64,000 nucleotides of DNA from the NCBI RefSeq assembly GCF_037975245.1, contig NC_092576.1:35070611-35134610 (forward strand), in the 5' to 3' direction. Numbering within the stretch: position 1 is the first letter of the stretch; the number at the start of each line of letters is the position of its first letter. The position numbers and the translations under genes are program-made. This DNA comes from Apostichopus japonicus. Taxonomy: Eukaryota; Echinodermata; Holothuroidea; Aspidochirotida; Stichopodidae. Shown in pieces: positions 55,700-64,000 of this stretch. The notes under the pieces were generated by a model. That model saw only the letters and a list, made by a program, of their open reading frames with translations. It did no database searches and had not been told where the DNA came from.

Positions 55700-56459
55700 A
55701 CCCACAGAAACACACTTTTCTGTCTATGTCCTTCTCTAGTTTATTCCCTACCCTCTTCCTTTAATCCTCTCTTTTTTTCCCTCTACTGTTGATCTCCTAC
55801 CTCTCCTCTCCTCCCTGTTGGTTTCTTTCTTCTTTCCATCCCTTCTCTACTAATCCTCTTACATCGTGCTCTTTCTGTGTTCACCCTGCTCATTAAGCTG
55901 TCGGTATTCTGTGCATGTATATATATTGTACAAACTGTGACAAGTTATATAATCAATACGTTGAATATGAATTTTGGAGTAAACTGTAAATTTTGACAGG
56001 ATGCTCAGAGTATGGTGCCGTTTTTGGTCTGTCAATACAAAATAAATTGTGTAGACTGTCATTACGTCTACCTCAATATTTCATATTGTATGTCGTTCTA
56101 TTTTTCAAACATGTCAAGCATTTCAAACATCGTCATTTTTCATATCCTCTCTTCTCATCAACAGGCTCCTCCTATCTGAGATGTAATGATACCCTAATTC
56201 ATCTGGTGAACGTTGTCTGTGTTCACAACCTGGAGGAAATAAGTCAAGCATTGATAGTGATCTTTGACCTGTGTGCCTCCTTTAATCGAAGGGTTTCCGA
56301 CATTACTGTACCATACATCGGTCGAGACAAATATATGATGTACAGTGTAAGGTAACAGTCATCAATTTTACCAAGTCGTTTCCTAATCTTGAGCTACTGT
56401 ACAACGGAGGAAACCCGGGATTATGTAACAAATCGCTCGTAGTTTCAGTTGTAAACAAA
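55700..56459. other. Upstream region of MFSD5-like gene
   Basis: A pyrimidine-rich stretch (55730-55870) is followed by AT-rich sequence. The frame 55993-56355 is open but has no recognisable domain. Part of it may be 5' untranslated sequence. Confidence 0.45.
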
Positions 56460-57806
56460 ATGGCTGTAAAGGAATTTGTCTACCTTGCATTTGCAGGGCT
56501 AGCAGCCGGTTACGCATTGCTGCACGTGGTTCTCAGAGGCAGCAAACCCCAAGCCGTGAATAACCCAACATTTATATCTTTCCAGAAGAGGTATTTTATA
56601 GCGTATTTCTTAGCCTTGATGGCCGATTGGCTTCAGAACCCCTACCTCTACAAACTCTACTCTCATTACGGCTTCCTAGAGCCGCAGATCGCCGTCCTGT
56701 ACGTCTGCGGGTTTGCATCCAGCGTCGTATTTGGGGCTTTCACTCACACCTTGGCGGACCGGTACGGTCGGAAGAAGCTCTGCATAACTTTCTGTATCGT
56801 TTACTCGATATCCTGTTTCACGAAACTCTCCACCTCGTACACCGTCCTGATCTTTGGACGGATCCTCGGAGGCATCTCGACGTCTCTGCTGTTCACGGCC
56901 TTTGAAGCCTGGTACGTCCACGAACACGTCGAGACGCACGACTTTCCAAAGGAATGGCTGACGTTGACCTTTTCCACGGCCAGCCATTGGAACGGCGTCT
57001 TTGCGATATCCGCAGGCATAGTAGCCAATATCTTTGCGGGCGTATTGTCCCTTGGACCCGTCTCCCCCTTCATACTGGCGATTCCGTTCCTGGTCGCGTC
57101 GGGCGCCATCGTGGCCGTCAGCTGGACGGAGAACTACGGCGAGAACAAAAGAAGTTTCTCCAAGACCTGCAGCGAGGGAGCCCGGAATATCGGCAGTAGC
57201 AAGAAGATCGTCTTGATAGGAGCGATGCAGTCGCTATTCGAGTCGGTGATGTACATTTTCATCTTCATCTGGACGCCCGTCCTCGATCCTCACCATCCCC
57301 CTCTCGGTATCGTGTTCTCTACGTTCATGATCTGTATCATGATAGGAACCACTATTTATAACTACATCTCATCTTTCACTCAAGCAGCATCTACATTTGT
57401 CAACATCTCCATCGTCATGGCTCTTACCTCCACCATCATCTGCGTGGGGTCCACCAAGCCCGGTGACGAGCACCCGACCGTCTCTTATGCAGCATTCCTA
57501 CTCCTGGAGTTGGCCTGTGGTATGTACTTCCCAGCCATGGGTTTTCTAAGGAGTCGAATCCTCCCGGAGGCTCATACCGTTGGCATAATGAACTGGTTCC
57601 GCTTGCCATTGAACCTCATAGCGTGCATCGGCCTGATGGTTTTGCATGGTGACCCATCGACCTCTGGCACCAGACATATGTTCATTATCTGCTCGGGTCT
57701 GCTGGCATTGGCACTCTTTTGCGGAATTCAGTTTGCGGCTCTCACGAAAGATGACGAACGTTTGAAGCACCAACCTGTTGATGCAGAGGCTAATGGAAAC
57801 CTTTAG
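56460..57806 (+). CDS. MFSD5: MFSD5-like molybdate-anion transporter, intronless
   Basis: A 448-residue major-facilitator membrane protein. MFSD5 proteins (about 450 residues) are described as molybdate transporters related to algal MOT2. Diagnostic segments are ALMADWLQNPYLYKLYSHYG, ILYVCGFASS..FG, LADRYGRKK (the MFS loop 2-3 motif), GRILGGISTSLLFTAFEAWY, ENYGENKRSFSKTC, QSLFESVMYIFIFIWTPVLD and LLELACGMYFPAMGFLR, with about a dozen hydrophobic helices. The ATG at 56460 follows AACAAA and gives a short hydrophobic N-terminal segment as in the family. The C-terminus is hydrophilic. GC content rises sharply over the frame. No frameshift is seen. A single coding exon is also found in vertebrate MFSD5, so this is not by itself a retrocopy. 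Confidence 0.95.
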   Translation: MAVKEFVYLAFAGLAAGYALLHVVLRGSKPQAVNNPTFISFQKRYFIAYFLALMADWLQNPYLYKLYSHYGFLEPQIAVLYVCGFASSVVFGAFTHTLADRYGRKKLCITFCIVYSISCFTKLSTSYTVLIFGRILGGISTSLLFTAFEAWYVHEHVETHDFPKEWLTLTFSTASHWNGVFAISAGIVANIFAGVLSLGPVSPFILAIPFLVASGAIVAVSWTENYGENKRSFSKTCSEGARNIGSSKKIVLIGAMQSLFESVMYIFIFIWTPVLDPHHPPLGIVFSTFMICIMIGTTIYNYISSFTQAASTFVNISIVMALTSTIICVGSTKPGDEHPTVSYAAFLLLELACGMYFPAMGFLRSRILPEAHTVGIMNWFRLPLNLIACIGLMVLHGDPSTSGTRHMFIICSGLLALALFCGIQFAALTKDDERLKHQPVDAEANGNL

Positions 57807-58750
57807 ATGTAGACCACTTGTACAGAAAACTCTTTGAACTAGCCACATTGGTTTGTACATGTCTTGTTTTCTTCAGTACTGTGAAGAAACCAGCTAAAAA
57901 GGATAGTCCAGAGGAACATTTAAAGAGGATACTCCACAGGAACATTTTGCTTCACTAATGAATGAAGAACATATGTGTTAAAGCATCCCGGTGAATTTTA
58001 CATGCAATTTCTATGACGTGTTTTGAGACATTGATCATTGAAATTGTCTCAGGTGTCACCACCAATGAGCTTGAAGCAAATAGGTGTGATGTCATCGTTG
58101 CACACTGACAGTAAAATGTTTTGTGTGTAGAGATATTTTTACTCTATTGGTTTGACCTTGGATTGGATATGGTTCAAACTTTGCCTTAGGGTATACAGGT
58201 ATGTAGAGTTATCAATACCCTCAATGACTGCAAATGACACTTTAATTCTAAATAAGTTAAATTTAATGTAGCATATATATAGAAAGCACATGAAGTAACA
58301 AATTGTCAGTGTGCATCTACTCTTTGACATCACAAATGTTTTGTTTCAATTTCATATGTGGTCGACTCAAAACACAACACAGGAAATGAATGAAAATTTC
58401 ACCAGCCTGCTATAAAGAATAATGTTGTACTTGCGTCAGTCAGAAGTGTATTTTTACCTGAATTCTCCTTCCAAGAAGGACATTTTCGCACAGAGGTTCA
58501 CAGAATAGAACACACGACTACTGCATTGTTTATTTTAATATAGTTTATACAAAATTTAGCCAAATTGTTTACACAAGGATCGCTGGTTCCTTAATGTTCA
58601 CCGGTGTTGCCACTAAGAGTCAGGTTTTGCTGGCTAAAACTTGCTGAAAAAAATATTATAAAGTAGTGATATACTAATTTCTTCTGTTTCATATGCTAGA
58701 ACTTGTGAATACTGGTGACCAAATTGTTTATAAGTGTTGTTTTTTTCTCT
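57807..58750. other. MFSD5: 3' flank of MFSD5-like gene
   Basis: Probably contains the 3' untranslated region. No unambiguous AATAAA close to the stop was found. No other gene was seen. Confidence 0.45.
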
Positions 58751-58751
58751 T

Positions 58752-59115
58752 GGACATTGAAGACTCGCCCCAAACCGCGTGCGGCCATCTGAAAAAGTTA
58801 ATTTTTTGTTGCTTGCAAGTGAAATTTTGTTTGTGTTGCTACAAAATGCAGACAACAATGAAACAGGATACCTTGTTATCTTTAGCTGGACCTGAGATGT
58901 CCATCGATGTATTGTTTATACACTGTGCTGTGGATATCGACCGCAGCTGTATGAACTTACTGTACACTAGTATCTAATTACCCAAGGTAGCAAGCCGTGT
59001 GTGTATTTTCTGGGATCGATGGTGGTGTCTAACACTTCTGCTACACCTCATTCGAAACTAGATCAGATTACCGGCATTAGACGTTTCTTTTTGCGCGAGT
59101 CTTCACACCCTTTAA
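58752..59115 (+). mobile_element. TTAA-MITE family, copy 3
   Basis: Begins ACATTGAAGACTCGCCCC and ends GCGCGAGTCTTCACACCC with TTAA at 59112-59115. It is colinear with the copy at 34.3 kb. The left TTAA has been lost. Confidence 0.78.
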
Positions 59116-61230
59116 TAGAAGCAGGAACCATTGGCTCGTCATCCAGATGATTTAGTTGATACAAAACTAATGAAGGCAAGTTTCAGGATGAATTTCGGCA
59201 AAATTTAAGTGTTAATGGTTAGTTCTCCAAGTTTCGAACAAGAAAAGAAGTTGTTTAATCGTTGGGTTTCTATAGCTTTTTGCAAGGTACAGTATATCCT
59301 CTTTTTTTTCTTCTTTTTTTCCTTAAGGATTATAGATGTCTGTACTGCTCCTTTAAGAATTCATGTATGATGACGTCAACTCTCAGTGCAGGCCTAAATG
59401 TTAACATTAATTCACGGTAGAGTCTTAAAGCTCAACACCAATTGTTCTTGACAAGGCCGTATTAGTGCATTTATAAACATGTTAAATGATGCCATCAAAG
59501 TCTTGTTTCTTCCTTTTGAGTGTTGTGCTGCATCTGAGCAACAGAAGAAATTTTGTGTGCGTTAGACTAAGTGGTTCAGCCACTTTCATTGTTTGAGTAG
59601 TCTATTACTTTTAGGTTTGCAGTGGCTGACTTGATAGAGTGGATGCTAGCTAGGCTAAGTACAGTAGCCCTGCTTATACGTAATGTTTATAGTAAATTGG
59701 TGTTTGTAGCTTAATATTTATATCTCTTAACACACACACGCAAAGACACACAAACACACAACATAAAAGCAAACCATTAAAGCAGTGTTATGGGGTTTTT
59801 TTTCTTCAACTGTATTTAAAATATTTCTTCCACTGCAATGTTGCATAACTCATATGCTAAAATACTCCTGACGGATACAAGCTCGGAGTTTGTGTTCTAG
59901 TGATTAAATGAAATGATATTGTTAGTACATATGTAAAAATCTGTTCTGTTTACAAAGTAACATAGTTAGTATATATGTACAAATCAGTAGTAGCCTACTG
60001 TTTACAACATTAATATGAAAACATTAACCTTTTGCTAACGTTAGAGAAATTGATAGGACCAAGAAATTGAATAGCGATGTGATAAGGGCTTTCTCTATAA
60101 TGGTTGTTCGTTTCGTCTTCGACTATGATGAGGGGCGAAGCGAGGTTGCTCTTGGCCCCAGTAAACACTGTTACCTCCTTCCATCAGTCTGAAATATGAA
60201 AGATACCCCCCCCCCCCACAGAGACACTGTCCGAATCCAGACCACTTCTGAATACAACCTATCGTACATGAATAAGGTCAACAATATCGAAACAACACGA
60301 AAGTGGGCTCCATTTTAGTCCTGGGCCCTCGGGCTGCCAGATTGCCTTCAGGTTCATTTGACCACTGACCTCGGGACCTTTAGATTCAGCACGGTCCGGT
60401 CAAACTCAATGGGGAGGGGGGTGGGGGAGTTATATATGCCTATCATAATAATTTTCTTTTAAATTGAAATTAACCAGATTTACATTTTAGAGTGACCCAA
60501 CATGAATCGTAAATGGCAAGCTAGCCACTTTGTCACTTTACATATGTATTCGCTTTCTCTCTCTATTTTTTTTCCCTTCTCTATGGACTTTGTGGCTCTC
60601 GTGTTTAGAATGGCGAAAATCTTACCCTGTTTGGTACACTCCCACTAGCCTCGTTACGCCTAGTAGGTGTGTAGTTCAGCCATACCCATCCCACGTATGC
60701 CCCACCCCTAACCCCGTCTGCTAAATATGCCAGTTAATATTTGCCCAACCCTATAAACTAAGCAACCGGACGTTTCGCCGATGATGTTCAGTAAATGGCT
60801 ATCATGAGCTAAAGACACAATTAAAGACAGCATAGTTCCATGAAACCGGAAACAGATTCACGACTCATTTACAACTGAGTAAGGCAGCCGAGCATAATTA
60901 TGCTCATTTACCCTAATTTTCGTGTTTAAATTTCATCAATTAATTGAGTCCTGAATTGAGCAATATTTAATATAATAAAAATACATCGTTGGCCAAAAAA
61001 GTAATACAATATTTACAAAGATATTAGGACTACAATATTTTCCGCTCTGATATACTGTATAAAAAATAACTTGTTGATTGAGTGTCCGCTAATCGAAGCT
61101 AGTCTAGCCGCATATGTCTTCTCTGACATTTCCCTTTGATGTAACGGTACAAGGGACGTATAGCTTCTCCTAAATAAAACAAAAGAGAGGCGTGGGAGAG
61201 AAATAAGAATAAAGTTGACGATATTATCTT
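59116..61230. other. Region without recognised genes
   Basis: Contains a (CA)n-like tract near 59735, a poly-C run near 60205 and a G-rich run near 60410. No coding exon was recognised. Confidence 0.5.
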
Positions 61231-61422
61231 TACGGTGGCTTAATAGGGACATAGGAAAGAATAAGAAAATGAGATAAAAAGTCACAATTTTGCCTTTTAA
61301 GTCAAAATTTCGAGATAAATCGTTATATTTTTGAGACAAAACGTCATAATTTTTTAGATAAAAATTCAGCATCTTGAGATTTGGGAACACGAATTTCCCT
61401 ATGTCCCTATTAAGCCACCGTA
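61230..61422. mobile_element. ~190-bp MITE with TTACGGTGGCTTAATAGGG ends
   Basis: TTACGGTGGCTTAATAGGGA at the left is exactly inverted at the right (CCTATTAAGCCACCGTAA), continuing to a 25-bp arm. ATCT on both sides may be the target duplication. The interior has alternating GTCA(C/T)AATTTT / GAGATAAA words. Confidence 0.85.
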
Positions 61423-61904
61423 AATCTTAACTCATTTAGGAAAAAGTAATATTGATATTGAAAAAGGTAATAATATTTTGAGTTTACTTGGCCCAGATTG
61501 GAAATATATATAACAGGGAGGGGTGATATTGGGGATGGGGGATGTGGTGGAGGGTGGGGGCGGGTAAGTTATTATGTAATAAGGTTGAATTTTATCATGA
61601 AGGTTAATATGGCAAGTTCTATCTTTTTTCGTATATTTAAGTTATTGCCCACCTGCAGTACATATCTATATCGTCTCGGCATAGATAGAAGATGGGATAT
61701 TTAAAGCCTTATTCGCTCTCTAACTAATTTTAGTTAAGAGTCTTGTAGCAAGGCCTCATAAGAGATTTTTTTGAACTGTGAGCCCCTGGCGTGCACCTTT
61801 TAAACCGAGCCGTTGCTTTCTGGGCCCTAGAACGTTGGCGTTTCTTCATGAGCGACCTAGCATATGGGTGCAACGATAATCCTGCTTTCTCAACTATAAA
61901 GTTT

Positions 61905-62095
61905 ACATTTGACAGGTACACACTCGGGTATTGCCATGCAGTGCCCTACGTAAGGGCACAATTACCTTAAGCAGGTATTCACTCGGTGATTGCCGTCAAG
62001 TGTCCTACCTAATGGCACAACTACGTCTAACAGGTATGTACTCGGTAATCGTCATGAATTAAGTATCATACCTAAGGGCACAACTACGTCTAACC
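61905..62095. repeat. 59-bp minisatellite, left part
   Basis: The unit is CAGGTATACACTCGGTAATT, GCCATGAAGTGTCCTACCTA, AGGGCACAACTACGTCTAA. Three copies precede the inserted element at 62096. Confidence 0.9.
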
Positions 62096-63539
62096 CAGGA
62101 AAAAATTTACCTCAAATTTACCGCGGTAACATACCACACTTTTTGGACTTTTGATCTCTTATTGTCCTCAAAGACTTGTTTTAAATAGAAAGAGTACTCT
62201 GATCATAGATACATAGACTTGTCAAGTCATTTAATGGACCTGACAGAGAATACCCAAATCTGAGGACACTGATTGGTCAATTTTTGTGTGCCACAGTGTT
62301 GAGGCACAGAAGCTATGCCTTATGTGTGCTAGTTTATATAGTTCTTTTTACATTTTAAAGGCTATTAGGTTCTCCCTAATAATGAAAAAAGAATTAATTG
62401 TTGTCTCCTCTCAAATATATCAGGGATTCCATGAAGGAATTCTCTATGTATCTATCCTCTGCTTGTTTTTTTTAGGAAAAGAGATGCATACTATAACATA
62501 TAAGAATAGCAGTTTGTCTCTCTTCTTTATTCAACTCATATCCACAGGTAATTTATATTGCCAACATTAAGATATGAATAGAACAAAAGGTTTGTCATAT
62601 CAGTATTGCAAAAATATGGGACAAAATCATGGAAAATTGCTGTAAATGTACCATCATGTTTCATAGTGTGACCCATATATGTTCTACTGTGGTAAAATCA
62701 TGGAACAATTATGGTAAATTTACCATAGTATAATTGCACCGTATAGTTTTACCCTATTTTTACTGTGTTTAATCATGGCACAATTGTAGGAATTTCACAT
62801 ATGTACTTTATGTACCATATAAACTTACCCTACTTTTACTACAGTAATATCATGGTAAAACTATGGTAAATTTACCGTAGTAAATGTACCACGCTTTTAC
62901 CCTACTTTTACCGCGGTAATACCATGGTAAAACTGTGGTTAATTTACCGTAGTAAACTTACCTCACTTTTACCCTACTTATACCGCAGTAATATCATGGT
63001 AAAACTGCGGTAAATTTACCGCGGTAAATGTACCACACTTTTACCCCACTTATACCGCGGTTATATCATGATAAAACTGCGGTAAATTTACCGCAGTAAA
63101 TGTACCACACTTTTACCCTTCTTTAACCGTGGTAATACCATGGTAAAACTGTGGTAAATTTACCATAGTAAATGTACCACACTTTTACCGCGGTAATACC
63201 ATGGTAAAACTGCGGTAAATTTACCGCAGTAAATGTACCTCACTTTTACCCTACTTATACCGCGGTAGTATCATGGTTAAACTGTGGTAAATTTACCACG
63301 GTAAATGTACCACACTTTTACCCTACTTATACCGCGGTAATATCATGGTAAAACTGCGGTAAATTTACCGCAGTAAATGTACCGCACTTTTACCATACTT
63401 ATACCGCGGTAATACCATGGTAAAACTGCGGTAAATGTACCGCGGTTGATTTTACCACAATTTTACCACACATTTACCCTATTTACCACACATTTACCAT
63501 AGTTTACCGCGGTAAAATTAGGGTACATTTTTTGCTGGG
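62096..63539. mobile_element. MITE-like element of palindromic GGTAAA satellite
   Basis: Termini CCCAGGAAAAAATTTACC and (complement) CCCAGCAAAAAATGTACC are inverted repeats. The element splits the 59-bp minisatellite at CTAA|CAGG, with AA on both sides as a 2-bp duplication. The right ~700 bp is a 72-bp tandem repeat in which each unit contains TACCATGGTA, GGTAAATTTACC and TTTACCGCGGTAAA palindromes. Confidence 0.75.
62830..63460. repeat. 72-bp palindromic tandem repeat (8-9 copies)
   Basis: The unit includes ACACTTTTACCCTACTTATA, CCGCGGTAATATCATGGTAA, AACTGCGGTAAATTTACCGC and AGTAAATGTACC. Variation is mostly CGCGG/CGTGG and GCGG/GTGG, as expected from CpG decay. Confidence 0.9.
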
Positions 63540-64000
63540 AACAGGTATACACTCGGTAATTGTCATGAATTAAGTATCATACCTAAGGGCACAACTACGT
63601 GTAACAGACATACACTAGGTAAATGCCATGAAGTGTCCTACCTAAGGGCACAACTACGTCAAACAGGTATACACTCGGTAATTGCCATGCAGTGCCCTAC
63701 CTAAGGGCACAACTACGTCTAACAGGTATAAACTCGGTAATTGCCATGACGCGTCCTCCTAAGGACATAACTACGTCTAACAGGTACCCACTCGGTAATG
63801 ACTGGAGTGTCCTTCCTAATCGCAAAATACGTCAAACAGGTATACACTCGGTAATTGTCATGAAGTGCCCTACCTTAGGGCACAACTACGTGTAGCAGGC
63901 ATTCAATCGAGTAATTGCCATGAACTGTCCTACCTAAGGGCACAATTACCTTAAGCAGGTATTCACTCGGTGATTGCCGTCAAGTGTCCTACATAATGGC
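63540..64000. repeat. 59-bp minisatellite, right part
   Basis: About eight copies of the same unit continue to the window edge, so the array is truncated here. Confidence 0.92.

Noticed and set aside
55993-56355. 120-codon frame upstream of MFSD5 as a separate gene
   Set aside because: No domain or family resemblance was seen. Acceptor-like AG sites are present but no partner exon was found.
56627-57216. Several frames on both strands within the MFSD5-like gene
   Set aside because: They are shadows of the GC-rich coding exon. Only the 448-codon frame has transporter motifs.

Overview
The window looks like nuclear DNA of an AT-rich, intron-rich animal, most likely a marine invertebrate deuterostome. 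An echinoderm is my best guess; this is an inference from gene content, TTAGGG-type repeats, dense TAGGCCTA-like words and the mix of SINEs, MITEs and Penelope-like elements. It is not proven from the sequence. Most long open frames here are translations of (TA)n or minisatellite DNA. The real genes are split into short exons that I placed by splice sites, reading phase and protein motifs.

Four protein-coding loci are supported. (1) Minus strand, about 14.19 kb down to the left edge: a secreted or membrane leucine-rich-repeat (LRR) gene. It has a signal-peptide exon, a cysteine-rich LRRNT exon and 18 LRR exons (17 of 72 nt, one of 63 nt), all joined in the same phase. Its 3' end lies outside the window. 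The middle of the gene is a tandem amplification of a ~1.15-kb unit carrying two LRR exons (types A and B), and each A-to-B intron contains a long inverted repeat, usually around a (TA)n tract. (2) Plus strand, 32.08-40.54 kb: a four-coding-exon C2H2 zinc-finger protein of 658 residues with nine fingers. (3) Minus strand, 45.94-50.03 kb, with a possible 5' exon near 51.5 kb: ribosomal protein L15, complete in four coding exons. (4) Plus strand, 56.46-57.81 kb: an intronless MFSD5-type transporter. A decayed multi-exon gene (16.5-18.9 kb) sits inside a candidate 5.3-kb element with CACTCTAAAAAC terminal inverted repeats.

The rest is mobile and repetitive DNA. It includes Penelope-like retroelement pieces with GIY-YIG endonuclease coding (10.0 and 14.3 kb) and three hammerhead-ribozyme-like motifs (9.75, 14.9 and 55.6 kb). 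A 5.65-kb terminal-inverted-repeat element (22.5-28.1 kb) is filled with 65-bp satellite arrays. There is a hAT-like element with an 8-bp target duplication and a LINE fragment inside (38.3-39.75 kb), a small hAT-like MITE in an RPL15 intron, a TTAA-flanked MITE family (four copies), two MITEs that carry telomere-like repeats, several tRNA-derived SINEs, and a palindromic satellite element inserted into a 59-bp minisatellite at the right end.

The strongest candidate for something undescribed is the LRR gene with amplified A/B exon pairs and foldback introns. The second is the set of hammerhead-like motifs sharing the same unusual extra adenosine.
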